A stretch of 64,000 nucleotides of DNA, taken from the NCBI RefSeq assembly GCF_014287515.2, contig NZ_CP092473.1, positions 2,631,001-2,695,000 of the forward strand. The letters are read 5' to 3'. The position numbers and the translations under genes were made by a program. Below, in pieces: positions 35,901 through 44,816 of the stretch. Position 1 is the stretch's first letter. The number at the start of each line of letters is the position of its first letter. Below the pieces are notes generated by a model. The model searched no databases. It was not told the DNA's origin and worked only from the letters and a program-made list of their open reading frames with translations. This stretch comes from Roseburia rectibacter (GTDB lineage: Bacteria; Bacillota; Clostridia; Lachnospirales; Lachnospiraceae).

Positions 35901-36731
35901 GTTCCAGAGTGCCAGTCCTTCCTTATCCTTTGCATCGTAGACTTCGAGGAGATCGGCAAGATCTTCATTGATCTTCCGGATATCTTCTTTCGCATGATCT
36001 AAATTATCCTGCGCGATCTCTATGATTTTACTGAGCTGATGCTCCTCGTCTTCCTTTGTCAGACCGGGGAATTTCTCAAACAGCTTTATGATCTCATCTA
36101 ACGAATCCACCCTCGCTGCCAGTTTCCCACGCAGTGTCTCATCCGGTTCGGTCTGATCCGGCACCATCACAACATTACAGCCTGCATCATAAGCACTGCA
36201 TACACCGTTTGGGGAATCCTCAACCGCCATACATTCATTCGGCAAAAGTGCAAGCTGTCTGCATGCATACTGATAGATATCCGGTGAAGGCTTTCCATGT
36301 TCCACCATCGTTGCACAGATGATCTGATCAAAATAACCGTAAAGACCAAGCTGCTTTAAATACTGTTCCGTACGCACCTGATCTGTCGCCGTCGCGATTG
36401 CACGGCGAATACCCTGTGCCTTTAAATAATCAAGAAGTTCGATTGCACCTTTTTTGATCTCAATTCCATTTTTTTTCAGACACTCTCCCATGATCTGCTT
36501 GCGATAATTTCGTATCGCCGTATAATCCAGATCCGGATCATGAAACATTTCTTTTAAATGCTGTGGTGCATATGGCTGCCCAAGCGACCGCATGGTAAGT
36601 GCCTGTTCATCCGTCATTTCATACCCAAAATGCGCCAGTGCCTTTGGCCAGAACATGCGGTAATATTTTTCCGTATCGATCAGTGTGCCGTCCATATCAA
36701 AAATTACGGCTTTTATGTTTTTTGTATTCAT
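32931..36731 (-). CDS. HAD hydrolase - HelD-like helicase - GH31-like domain fusion
   Basis: A single 1266-residue frame with three parts. Residues 1-215 are a HAD hydrolase of the beta-phosphoglucomutase type (VIFDMDGTLIDT, GKPSPD, EDSPNG). Residues about 225-905 are a UvrD/HelD-like superfamily 1 ATPase: an N-terminal coiled coil, Walker A GVAGSGKTT (434-442), VVIDEAQDF (682-690), YTKGLEFDAV (856-865) and YVAATRA (886-892). HelD removes stalled RNA polymerase from DNA. A basic linker leads to residues 1030-1266, which resemble the N-terminal beta-sandwich of family 31 glycosidases (ITPEVIRVSF, then PLILSEKGYGLAIAS) without any catalytic barrel. The 3' end runs into a palindrome. AGAGG precedes the ATG. 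I know no such three-part protein. Confidence 0.82.
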   Translation of the reverse strand: MNTKNIKAVIFDMDGTLIDTEKYYRMFWPKALAHFGYEMTDEQALTMRSLGQPYAPQHLKEMFHDPDLDYTAIRNYRKQIMGECLKKNGIEIKKGAIELLDYLKAQGIRRAIATATDQVRTEQYLKQLGLYGYFDQIICATMVEHGKPSPDIYQYACRQLALLPNECMAVEDSPNGVCSAYDAGCNVVMVPDQTEPDETLRGKLAARVDSLDEIIKLFEKFPGLTKEDEEHQLSKIIEIAQDNLDHAKEDIRKINEDLADLLEVYDAKDKEGLALWNNATARLKEEERELVRYEKARKKPYFGRIDFRDPKAKADETFYIGRVGITDSSSDPVVLDWRAPIASVYYESRMGTCQYTVSSEGTFEIDLKRKRTYEIENDRLKDFFDSDVVANDELLTKYLAKNKKAVLGEIIATIQKEQNLIIRRSPKTNIIVQGVAGSGKTTVAMHRISYILYNYKDDFRPEDFYIIGSNRILLNYITSVLPELDVYGIRQMTMEQLFIRLLYEDWGETRFSYHNIDKTDAKNSIRGGTAWFLDLEKFCQNYENQSIAKEDIYMEKTGNLLLSKEQIGRYLKNNPKVSMQSKILMLNEILYAKYENEVSGKSVTFPPKEKKILDKKYASYFGDGKWRESVFTFYREFLLAQQEAGKEVDVPENSFDVYDLAALAYIYKRIKETDPVREASHVVIDEAQDFGMMSYRCLHYCLYDCTYTIMGDTSQNIHFEYGLNDWEELKKLILTGTFDAFGLLRKSYRNTVEISGFANEILRHGDFSIYPVEPIIRHGNPVQTVACPDENQLLADTVTTIKKWQQDGYETIAVICRDEAEAAQAAEELKKYVKIAESDLEKAEFGDGVMVLPVSYTKGLEFDAVLLFDPTQEKYPSDNGHVKLLYVAATRALHELVVLHRGKLTGILADKVPEGKHMKEFAAETLTKAAEFERVQHTEKEIEQQRRIEGAKDMAEREYIGPKRIVIKTQGKENEAAARGKILTGQKMASACKRAVAAPVRKAADNSGKNEKNHTEEIIISPYEFGAIPDNAILRVKGHSRNNFVIKWIKKTKSYVELSSMYGLLRITPITPEVIRVSFVKGVTEKIGDTAWKGKADTAFTWSAKESKMLVEIATEKVTVHIAKNNGAVCFYNEKKQLLLTEKAEEPRFQEGGCNWTFFEWEKSEHLKAKGLLAADFMDVTAKAKYISYGGKKLRMPLILSEKGYGLAIASKGTVLFCGIRTFGPYIMAEGSQSDYYFISEKNREKLVEIYQRTLTLRYCSQAGIF

Positions 36732-36991
36732 GCTTTTCCTCTTCTATCCCGAACCATTACCTCAATTGTGCAACAACCGGCTGCATAAATCCCTGCCAGA
36801 ACGATTGTCGTGAATTAGAATATTTTAACACATTTATTTTCACACGACAACGCTATTTCGAATGGCTGATACATTCTGACGGATGGCAGAGCCAAAATCT
36901 TTTGAAAATGATTCTTTTCGCATACGAAACTGTCACAGAGGAAGCAAAAGACTATGCATCTTTATGACCTGCATACGAGACAAACTATATT
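36732..36991. other. Intergenic region with an unassigned plus-strand coding scrap
   Basis: Between the HAD-HelD and SGNH genes. A plus-strand frame ending at 36967 reads RQRYFEWLIHSDGWQSQNLL then KMILFAYETVTEEAKDYASL; it has protein-like composition but no start, ribosome-binding site or recognisable family. It may be the tail of a lost gene. Confidence 0.3.
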
Positions 36992-37627
36992 TCAGACGTT
37001 CCATCGTGGCTCTTTTGCATACCCCATAAACAGATCAAAGATCGCACGGTAGCCTTCCTCCTTGATATGCATTCCCTCAATCGTATACTCTGCTTTTAGA
37101 TTTCCATCCCAGTCTTTTAACGGATCATTGATATCTATATATTTTGCATGATGTCTTTCCGCAAGCTCCTGCACTGCCTTATTTGCCATCGCAATTTTCC
37201 CGTTCGTGCGGACACGCAGACATGGTTTCATCTCCTCGGCTGCTGCTTCATAATTAATCGGATAATATGCCATCATATAGATTTCAATATCAGGCAGTTT
37301 GTTTTCTACAATGGAAAGTATCCTGTCATAGTTTGCGATCATCCGGTCTATTGATATCGCAGGATCACTCAGATCATTTGTCCCGATATTGATAAAAAGG
37401 CGGGACGGCTTTAGATCCAGGATGCAGACATCTACATTTTCAAGCAGCTCGTCTGTGATAAAACCGCCGATTCCACGGTTATAGACCGTGATATCCAGAT
37501 GGTCTTCGTCAATAAATTTTTCGACCGGAAACATCTCCATCAGTGAGGAACCTGCGCATACAATTTTCCCCGGTACCACTTCCTGATTCAATTTACTGTA
37601 ACGTGCAATTTTTTCTTCTTTCGTCAT
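36992..37627 (-). CDS. SGNH/GDSL-family hydrolase
   Basis: A 211-residue esterase/lipase-like protein. Block I reads VCAGSSLME (nucleophile serine), block II has the glycine in NRGIGGF, block III the asparagine in IGTNDLSD, and block V GMHIKEEGY with the histidine; the usual aspartate three residues before that histidine is a glutamate here (IEGMH). It has no signal peptide, so it should act on small cytoplasmic esters or acetylated sugars. It begins one base after the LysR stop codon, so the two are almost certainly translated together. Confidence 0.88.
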   Translation of the reverse strand: MTKEEKIARYSKLNQEVVPGKIVCAGSSLMEMFPVEKFIDEDHLDITVYNRGIGGFITDELLENVDVCILDLKPSRLFINIGTNDLSDPAISIDRMIANYDRILSIVENKLPDIEIYMMAYYPINYEAAAEEMKPCLRVRTNGKIAMANKAVQELAERHHAKYIDINDPLKDWDGNLKAEYTIEGMHIKEEGYRAIFDLFMGYAKEPRWNV

Positions 37628-37628
37628 G

Positions 37629-38498
37629 TTAATCCTCCTCGAATTCCATTTCCTTAATAAATGCTTCCACTTCTACCGGCAAACGTTCCTCGCGCCATGC
37701 TAACAATATCTCGGTTGTAAGATCAGCGTCCGTAATGCCATAAACACTCATCGAGTCAGACACACGCATGGACTCTGGCAAAATTGCCACTCCAATCCCT
37801 TTTTCTGCAATTGTCATCGCTGTTCTTGCATCCTCACATTCATAATAGATATCGCAGGTCAGTCCAACAGCCTCAAACGCTGAAATAATATAATTCCGAT
37901 ACCGGTGTGATAATATCAGATGTTCCTTTGACAATTCTCTCAAACTAATCTGTGATCCATCCTTTTTCCTGAATCCCTCTATTCCCTCATATCCATCTGC
38001 TGCCACGGCAACCAGTTTTTCCTGAATCAGCCTCTTTGTCTTACAACCGTTCAGCGTGATCGGCGTACGCAGCGTTGTGATATCTATCATGTGTTTTTCT
38101 AATTGTTCTTTTAAATTGAATGTCGATCCCTCATGAATATCAAAATGAATCTCCGGATATTGTTTTGAAAACCGCTCAATATATTCTGACATCATCAGAA
38201 CCGTAGATGGTGTAATACCAATATGTATCGTTGCAGACTGACTTACCTTGACCACCTCACGCTTTGTAACATCTAACATTTTTAAAATACTGCCAGACCT
38301 TGCATACAACACCTTTCCAGCTTCTGTCAATGTGATTTTCTTTGTTCCACGAAAAAAAAGCTGTACATTAAGTTCTTCTTCAAGCATTTTCATCTGATAA
38401 CTGACCGGTGGCTGTGTCATTTTAAGAACTTTCGCAGCACCACTCACCGTTCCCTCTTCCACTACTGCACGAAAATATTCCAACTGTCTGATTTCCAT
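37629..38498 (-). CDS. LysR-family transcriptional regulator
   Basis: A 289-residue regulator. The N-terminal winged helix is typical (MEIRQLEYFRAVVEEGTVSG, then AAKVLKMTQPPVSYQMKMLE), followed by a periplasmic-binding-like effector domain. A strong GGAGG lies just before the ATG. It is transcribed divergently from the MATE transporter across a 137-base AT-rich region with a large inverted repeat, which makes the transporter and itself the likely targets. The SGNH hydrolase follows in the same operon. Confidence 0.93.
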   Translation of the reverse strand: MEIRQLEYFRAVVEEGTVSGAAKVLKMTQPPVSYQMKMLEEELNVQLFFRGTKKITLTEAGKVLYARSGSILKMLDVTKREVVKVSQSATIHIGITPSTVLMMSEYIERFSKQYPEIHFDIHEGSTFNLKEQLEKHMIDITTLRTPITLNGCKTKRLIQEKLVAVAADGYEGIEGFRKKDGSQISLRELSKEHLILSHRYRNYIISAFEAVGLTCDIYYECEDARTAMTIAEKGIGVAILPESMRVSDSMSVYGITDADLTTEILLAWREERLPVEVEAFIKEMEFEED

Positions 38499-38526
38499 GT
38501 TTCCCTCCTCTCCTGTTTTTGTCAGT

Positions 38527-38576
38527 ATATATAAAAAATATTGTTTTATGATATAAAATAAATATTTTTTATATAT
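38527..38576. promoter_or_regulatory. 16-bp inverted repeat in the LysR/MATE divergent promoter region
   Basis: Perfect arms ATATATAAAAAATATT (38527-38542) and its complement (38561-38576) with an 18-base AT spacer. It sits between the two divergent start codons. A TATACT box for the MATE gene lies about ten bases downstream. A LysR operator is the natural reading, although the arms are longer and more AT-rich than usual. Confidence 0.6.
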
Positions 38577-38635
38577 TATAATTTATGCTATACTGGTTTT
38601 CAAGAATTAAATTTTTCACAAAAATGAGGATTACC

Positions 38636-40000
38636 ATGAAACGCATTGATTTTGAAAACGGAACCGTAACTGAAAATATATTAAGCGCTGCCCTCCCTAT
38701 GCTTGCAGCCCAGATTTTAAGTCTGCTCTATAACATTGTAGACCGCATTTATATTGGTCGTATCCCGAATATCGGGACCACAGCGCTTGGTGCTGTCGGA
38801 CTTTGTTTTCCGCTTATTATGATCATCACGGCATGCAGCAATCTGTTCGGGAGCGGCGGCGCACCGCTTTTTTCGATCAACCGTGGGAAAGGTGATAAAG
38901 AACAGGCAAACAGGATCTTAAATACCTCTTTTTCCATGGTATGTGCCAGTGCACTCCTCCTGATGGGAACCGGTCTTCTCTTTGCAAAACCGCTTCTCAT
39001 TCTTTTTGGTGCCTCAAAAAATGCTCTGACTTTTGCCAGACCTTATATGATGCTGTATCTGCTCGGTACACTTCCATCCATGATTGCTACCGGCATGAAC
39101 CCTTTTATCAATGCACAGGGGTATTCCACAACCGGGATGTTTTCCGTGGCAATCGGTGCAATCGCAAACATTCTCCTGGATCCGCTCTTTATTTTTACCT
39201 TCCATCTGGGCGTAAACGGTGCAGCGGCCGCCACTGTATTGTCACAGATTTTATCTGCACTGTTTGTGTTTCATTTTCTGCGCCGCAAAGCGGAGATCAA
39301 AGTCCGCCTGCTTCGAAAAAATGAACTTTCCTCCTGCATTCCTCTCGCGAAAAGTATCATCAGCCTCGGTACATCCGGTTTTATCATGCAGCTCACCAAC
39401 AGTCTCGTCTCCATCTGCTGCAATCATGTACTCTCCGTCACCGGTGGCGATGTGTACGTCTCTGTCATGACAATTGTCTCAAGTGTCCGCCAGATGGTGG
39501 AAACTCCGATCTATGCGATCACGGAAGGTTCCTCCCCAATCATAAGCTACAACTATGGTGCCCTCCGCCCCGCGCGCGTCAAAAAAGCCGGCATCACGAT
39601 GGCTCTTATGGCGCTCGTCTATACCGGCCTCATGTGGAGCGTGATCATTCTCGCCCCGGAATATTTAATTGGTGTTTTCAGTTCGGATACAGCACTGTCA
39701 GCAGATGCCGTTCCCGCATTAAAACTGTATTTTGCTGCATTTATCTTTATGGATCTGCAGTATATCGGTCAGACTGTTTTCAAATCTTTAAACAAACGGA
39801 AACAGGCGATCTTCTTTTCCCTGCTGCGCAAGGTGTTTATCGTTGTACCGCTGACCTATCTTCTGCCATACACTTTCCACATGGGAACGGACGGCGTATT
39901 TCTTGCAGAACCCGTATCAAATGTGATCGGTGGCAGTCTGTGTTTTATCACAATGCTGTTTACGGTTCTGCCGGAGCTGAACCGGATGGAAAATCAGTAA
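38636..40000 (+). CDS. MATE-family multidrug/Na+ antiporter
   Basis: About 454 residues, twelve predicted membrane helices in two bundles, starting MKRIDFENGTVTENILSAAL, followed by PMLAAQILSLLYNIVDRIYI, the usual MATE (NorM/DinF-like) N-terminus. MATE pumps export cationic compounds using Na+ or H+. GAGG lies six bases before the ATG at 38636; the earlier ATG at 38585 lies upstream of any ribosome-binding site and next to the promoter. It is divergent from the LysR gene and its 3' end overlaps recQ by 41 bases on the opposite strand. Confidence 0.93.
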   Translation: MKRIDFENGTVTENILSAALPMLAAQILSLLYNIVDRIYIGRIPNIGTTALGAVGLCFPLIMIITACSNLFGSGGAPLFSINRGKGDKEQANRILNTSFSMVCASALLLMGTGLLFAKPLLILFGASKNALTFARPYMMLYLLGTLPSMIATGMNPFINAQGYSTTGMFSVAIGAIANILLDPLFIFTFHLGVNGAAAATVLSQILSALFVFHFLRRKAEIKVRLLRKNELSSCIPLAKSIISLGTSGFIMQLTNSLVSICCNHVLSVTGGDVYVSVMTIVSSVRQMVETPIYAITEGSSPIISYNYGALRPARVKKAGITMALMALVYTGLMWSVIILAPEYLIGVFSSDTALSADAVPALKLYFAAFIFMDLQYIGQTVFKSLNKRKQAIFFSLLRKVFIVVPLTYLLPYTFHMGTDGVFLAEPVSNVIGGSLCFITMLFTVLPELNRMENQ

Positions 40001-41948
40001 AATATGCTTTCAGCTCCGCCACGATCATTTCCTGACTCTCCCTCGTGTGGATCAGTGCATAATAATGCCCGCCGCCAAATTTTGACCGTCTTTCCTCTTC
40101 GCATATTCCCGCTGCAATGCCTTTTTCGGTCACACGTCTGATGCGGGTTTCGTCCTGTTCCTCTTCCTTCAAATAGCCTTTTTGTACGAGCAGATCATTG
40201 ACAAAAGCAGCCGTCAGCTTTTTGCGGTCTTTTTCCTCACAGAGCGCATTGATCCGGTCGGTCAGTTCCGATACCATGCAGGCGTCAGAAAACGTTACCT
40301 GATCTAATTTTCCCGGTGCAATATAAAACGGCTGTTTCTTTTTTCCCGCCAGGGGCTTCGACACAATTTCTACTACCGCAGCTCCTTCTGTCTTTCCTGT
40401 CGTCATATTTCCGGATTCATGTGTCTGCAAAAACATCCGGATGATCTCTGCAAAACTTTCCCCGTAGCTTGCAATCTTCTGTGCACCCATTCCGTAAACG
40501 TCTGCCATCTGCGCTTTATCAGCCGGACATTTAGCGCACATATCTTTCAACGTTTTATCCGAACAGATGATAAATGGAGGTACGCCCTGTTTTGCTGCAA
40601 GCTCCAACCGGCATTTACGCAGCTCCTCAAACAGCTCCTGTCCCTCTTTCGTTAAATCTGCAAGTCCCGCGGTCTTTTTCTTTGCCTTTCCGGTCTCTAT
40701 ATAATTTTCCTCCACCTCGTCCTCTGGTACAACACAGTTACTGCATTTTTCGCAGGTGCACGGACTGTGATCCCCAAAATAGTTCAGGATATACTGGCGC
40801 AGACACTCATCTGTCTCACAGTAATGAATCATCTGATTCAGTTTCCGCTGTTCATTTGCCCGGACTGCCGGATCCCCCGACGTATATCCGCCCTCTGTCG
40901 CCTTATAGTCAAGCAGCCGTTTGTTAATCATGATATCCTGTTTGGAAAAGAAAAGCACACACTCCGCTTCCTCCCCGTCGCGCCCGGCTCTTCCCGCCTC
41001 CTGATAATAATATTCAAGGCTTTGCGGCATATTATAATGGAGAACATAACGCACATTGGATTTGTCGATCCCCATTCCAAATGCGTTGGTTGCAACCATC
41101 ACACGGATCCTGTCATAGGTAAAATCATCCTGACTCTCTTTCCGTTCTTCCAAAGAAAGCCCCGCATGGTACCGCCCTGCCAGAATGCCGTGCTGCAATA
41201 AAAGTTCACAGACACTGTCCACATTCTTTTTTGTCGCACAGTAGATGATTCCACTCTCATCCTCATGCCTTTTGACATAATTTAAAATACTGTTGTCCGT
41301 CTCTTTTCCACCTTTTCGCTTTACGACACGGAAGAAAAGATTCGGCCGGTCAAACCCGGTCACGACAGTCACCGGATTCTGCAGGTGCAGACTTCCCGTG
41401 ATATCCTGTTTGACGCGCTCGGTCGCTGTCGCCGTAAATGCGCTGACCACAGGGCGTCTCGGCAGTCTTGCAAGAAAATCTGCAATCTCTAAATAGCTTG
41501 GCCTGAAATCCTGTCCCCACTGGGAAATACAGTGTGCCTCATCCACTGTCACCATCGAAATGTCTGCCCGGCATGCAAAATCTAAAAAACGCATGGTATT
41601 TAACCGCTCCGGTGCCACATAGATGATCTTATACTTTCCCTGCGCTGCATACAAAAGTGCTGCCCGGATCTGATTCTCCGTCAGCGAACTGTTGATATAT
41701 GCTGCATGTACTCCTGCCTGATTCAGTGCTTTGACCTGATCGGACATCAGGGAGATCAATGGCGAGATCACGATCGTGATACCGGAAAGCATTAGTGCCG
41801 GCACCTGATAACAGAGTGACTTTCCGGCTCCGGTCGGCATGATGCCAAGTACATCCTTTCCCTTTAAAATTCCTTCCATCAGCTCCTGCTGACCGGTGCG
41901 CAGGGTATCATATCCAAAATAGTGTTTGAGGGTTTGGTACAGGTTCAC
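39960..41948 (-). CDS. recQ: ATP-dependent DNA helicase RecQ
   Basis: A 662-residue 3'-5' DNA helicase. Motif 0 and Walker A (LRTGQQELMEG, MPTGAGKSLCYQ), DEAH box (VDEAHCISQWGQDFRPSY), motif VI (QEAGRAGRDG), the zinc-binding cluster (YFGDHSPCTCEKCSNC), the RQC region with HRDC (QELFEELRKCRLELAAKQGV) and a helical C-terminal extension are all present. It acts in recombination and replication restart. Translation starts at a GTG with GGAG seven bases upstream. The gene ends within the 3' end of the MATE gene. Confidence 0.96.
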   Translation of the reverse strand: MNLYQTLKHYFGYDTLRTGQQELMEGILKGKDVLGIMPTGAGKSLCYQVPALMLSGITIVISPLISLMSDQVKALNQAGVHAAYINSSLTENQIRAALLYAAQGKYKIIYVAPERLNTMRFLDFACRADISMVTVDEAHCISQWGQDFRPSYLEIADFLARLPRRPVVSAFTATATERVKQDITGSLHLQNPVTVVTGFDRPNLFFRVVKRKGGKETDNSILNYVKRHEDESGIIYCATKKNVDSVCELLLQHGILAGRYHAGLSLEERKESQDDFTYDRIRVMVATNAFGMGIDKSNVRYVLHYNMPQSLEYYYQEAGRAGRDGEEAECVLFFSKQDIMINKRLLDYKATEGGYTSGDPAVRANEQRKLNQMIHYCETDECLRQYILNYFGDHSPCTCEKCSNCVVPEDEVEENYIETGKAKKKTAGLADLTKEGQELFEELRKCRLELAAKQGVPPFIICSDKTLKDMCAKCPADKAQMADVYGMGAQKIASYGESFAEIIRMFLQTHESGNMTTGKTEGAAVVEIVSKPLAGKKKQPFYIAPGKLDQVTFSDACMVSELTDRINALCEEKDRKKLTAAFVNDLLVQKGYLKEEEQDETRIRRVTEKGIAAGICEEERRSKFGGGHYYALIHTRESQEMIVAELKAYFTDFPSGSAPAEP

Positions 41949-42041
41949 GTTTTTTCTCCTTTGTTGGTTTGAGCATAACTGCTGATGACATCCATCACAT
42001 AAGTGAGGACAAGCCGCTTATTAAAATATATTATATTTTCT

Positions 42042-43424
42042 TTACATTGCAATCCAGCCAAATGCATTTGCCACGGAACTGATCAGTATGATCAGTGCAA
42101 AGACCGGGCACAGATATTTGATCATCACAATAAAAATCTTTTTCCTGCGGAATGTGCTCCCTCCGTGCATGATCTCATCTTCCATCCGCTTCATTCCGAC
42201 GATTCTCGATACAAACAGGCTTGTGAGCATTGCCGCAATCGGCATCATCACAGAGTTCGTCAGAAAATCAAAGAAATCCAAAAACTGCATGCCGATAATT
42301 TTAATGCCTACTAACGGTCCATATCCCAGTGAAGATAAACTTCCAAGCGCGATCATGATCACTCCGACTAAAACCGTTGCTCTTCTTCTGCTCCATCCCA
42401 GCTCATCCTCAAAGGTAGAAACCGCGCTCTCAGTCAATGCGATAGAACTTGTTACTGCTGCAAACAGTACTAGCAGGAAAAATAGGATTCCAACTACTGT
42501 CCCAAATCCCATATTCTCAAACACTTTTGGAATTGTAATAAACATCAATGCCGGTCCCGCCTGCAGAGTATCCGGGTCGCCGCCCGAAAATGCGAACACC
42601 GCCGGAATGATCATCAGTCCCGCCATAATAGCGATCGCCGTGTCAAACACTTCCACATTTCTTGTGGAATCTTCCAGTGATGTTTCTTTTTTCATATAGG
42701 ATCCAAAGGTAATGAGGATTCCCATTGCAATCGACAGCGAATAAAACATCTGTCCCATCGCCGCTACCACCGTCATCCAGGAAAAGTTTTTCACATTTGG
42801 CACAAGAAAATATTTTACTCCCTCCATGGCGCCCGGTCTTGTCACGGAATACACCGCAATCAGGACGGATAACACGATCAGTATCGGCATCATAAATTTC
42901 GATACACGTTCGATTCCGTTTCGCACCCCTGCGTAAATGATCGTCAGAGTGAACAGACAGAACAGGATAAAACAGAGTTCCGTGGATACTCCATCTGAGA
43001 TAAACTCCGAAAAATATCCGTCTGCCGCCAGCATTTTTCCATTTCCCCTGATATACTCGATCAGGTATTTGATCACCCAGCCGCCGATCACGGAATAATA
43101 CGGCACGATCAATACCGGGATGATCGCATTGATCCATCCACCGGCTGACAGCCATCCGGCTTTTCCAAATGCCTGAAATGCTCCCACCGGACTTTTCCTT
43201 GTCATGCGTCCAAGTGCCGACTCAGCCATGATCATCGTATATCCAAACGTCAGTGCCAGTAAAATATAGATCAGAAGGAAAATCCCTCCACCATATTTTG
43301 CCGCCAGATATGGAAATCTCCAGATATTTCCAAGTCCTACGGACGCACCTGCGGCGGACAGTACATAACCCAGTTTCCCGGAAAAAGAACTTCTTTTGTT
43401 GTCGTGTGTGTGTAAATTGCTCAT
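42042..43424 (-). CDS. Sodium:neurotransmitter symporter (SNF) family amino-acid transporter
   Basis: About 460 residues with the LeuT-type signature near the N-terminus (SGKLGYVLSAAGASVGLGNI, then WRFPYLAAKYGGG) and about twelve helices. Relatives import amino acids with Na+. The ATG at 43424 gives the usual short N-terminus; an ATG at 43463 gives 13 more residues and neither has a strong ribosome-binding site, so the start is uncertain. It follows the MFS gene by about 60 bases on the same strand. Confidence 0.9.
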   Translation of the reverse strand: MSNLHTHDNKRSSFSGKLGYVLSAAGASVGLGNIWRFPYLAAKYGGGIFLLIYILLALTFGYTMIMAESALGRMTRKSPVGAFQAFGKAGWLSAGGWINAIIPVLIVPYYSVIGGWVIKYLIEYIRGNGKMLAADGYFSEFISDGVSTELCFILFCLFTLTIIYAGVRNGIERVSKFMMPILIVLSVLIAVYSVTRPGAMEGVKYFLVPNVKNFSWMTVVAAMGQMFYSLSIAMGILITFGSYMKKETSLEDSTRNVEVFDTAIAIMAGLMIIPAVFAFSGGDPDTLQAGPALMFITIPKVFENMGFGTVVGILFFLLVLFAAVTSSIALTESAVSTFEDELGWSRRRATVLVGVIMIALGSLSSLGYGPLVGIKIIGMQFLDFFDFLTNSVMMPIAAMLTSLFVSRIVGMKRMEDEIMHGGSTFRRKKIFIVMIKYLCPVFALIILISSVANAFGWIAM

Positions 43425-43481
43425 ATCTTTTTGTTCACGGTTTGTGAAACAGTCTCCCTTCATTTTTTGTTTTCTTCTCTA

Positions 43482-44636
43482 TTACCGCACCAGCCGGAAT
43501 GTCTTTTCCACCATGAAAAACATTAACACAATGAAAATCAGCACATAGGCCGGCAGCAGTGTGATGGAAATATGGTTTGCGATCAGTCCAAAGACCGGAG
43601 GCATAAATGTAGAACCAACATAAGCACTCGCCATCTGGATACCGATGATCGCCTGGGAATTTTTCTCTCCAAAATTTGCCGGTGTTGCGTGAATGATCGA
43701 TGGGTAGACCGGTGCGCATCCAATCCCCATCACGACAAGTCCTGCCAGAGCTGCCGTGTCAGACGGAATCGGCAGAAGTACTGCAGCACAGCCAGCCAGT
43801 AAAATAGTTGTGCCAAGCCTGATCATCTTATGATCCCCTAATTTTTCCGTCACAAATCCTGCCAAAAATCTTCCGAGCGTGATACCGCTGCAGAACAATG
43901 CCGCATATGCCGCCGCACGCTCCGCAGAGATACCTTTTGCACCGACCAGATAACTGCTTGACCAGAGGATCAGTGTAGATTCCAATGCACAGTAAGAGAA
44001 AAATCCAAGCAAGAGCTGTGGTACGCCTTTGATCTTCACTGCACCGCGTATTCCAATCACCTCGTGCTGCTCTTCCTGCTGTTCTGCCGTTTTGTTGACT
44101 TTCCAGACCGGAAGTGTCACAAACAGAATCATTGTGATCCCCATCTGAAGAAAAGATACCATGCGGTAACCGTTCTGCCAGGATGAGGTGGTCAGTGCAT
44201 AGCTCATTATGTACGGGCTGATGATTGTTCCCACGCCCCAGAAACAATGCAGCCAGCTCATATGTTTTGATGAATAATGCAGTGCAACATAGTTATTGAG
44301 TGCCGCATCGATAGCTCCTGCGCCAAGTCCATACGGAATCGCCCACAGGCACAACATGTAAAATGCGCTCGACGTCGAAAAACCAAACAAGGCAGCTGCC
44401 GTTAACAGGACACTGCATACCGTAACGATCTGTGTTCCAAATTTCTTTGTCAGGCGTTCCGACATTAAACTTGAACAGATCGTCCCTGCAGAGATGATCA
44501 TTGTGACCAGTCCCGCATAGGACAGCGGCACCGAAAATGCCTCATGCATGATCGGCCATGCCGAACCAAGCAGAGAGTCCGGTAAGCCAAGACTTATAAA
44601 TGCCATGTAAATTAATAGTAATAATAGTGTGTACAT
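43482..44636 (-). CDS. MFS transporter
   Basis: A 384-residue protein with twelve predicted helices beginning LLLLLIYMAFISLGLPDSLL, and the MFS loop 2-3 motif SERLTKKFGTQIV. The fold is of the fucose/sugar or unknown-substrate type (YfkF/FucP-like N-terminus with GLPDSLLGSAWP). Direction of transport and substrate are not inferable. A TATAAT lies about 80 bases upstream on the minus strand (44713-44718) without a good -35. Confidence 0.87.
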   Translation of the reverse strand: MYTLLLLLIYMAFISLGLPDSLLGSAWPIMHEAFSVPLSYAGLVTMIISAGTICSSLMSERLTKKFGTQIVTVCSVLLTAAALFGFSTSSAFYMLCLWAIPYGLGAGAIDAALNNYVALHYSSKHMSWLHCFWGVGTIISPYIMSYALTTSSWQNGYRMVSFLQMGITMILFVTLPVWKVNKTAEQQEEQHEVIGIRGAVKIKGVPQLLLGFFSYCALESTLILWSSSYLVGAKGISAERAAAYAALFCSGITLGRFLAGFVTEKLGDHKMIRLGTTILLAGCAAVLLPIPSDTAALAGLVVMGIGCAPVYPSIIHATPANFGEKNSQAIIGIQMASAYVGSTFMPPVFGLIANHISITLLPAYVLIFIVLMFFMVEKTFRLVR

Positions 44637-44816
44637 TTTTTGCTCCTTTATTTATCCAATTCGCCGTTTGCCACTTATACAAGTATCTTGACTCGCTTCG
44701 CCCGGCAGTCTTATTATATCTTGAACGCCACCAAAAATCCACGCAATATTATAGAATATTATCCCATAACATGGTAAAATAAAGTAAAAGTATTATTTGT
44801 GGAGATCTGATCATAG

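Noticed and set aside
38585..38635. Longer start for the MATE transporter at 38585
   Set aside because: The ATG lies at the promoter region and has no ribosome-binding site; the start at 38636 has GAGG and the family N-terminus.
42088..42699. 203-residue plus-strand frame opposite the SNF transporter
   Set aside because: Antisense shadow; low-complexity S/I/T composition and no start signals.
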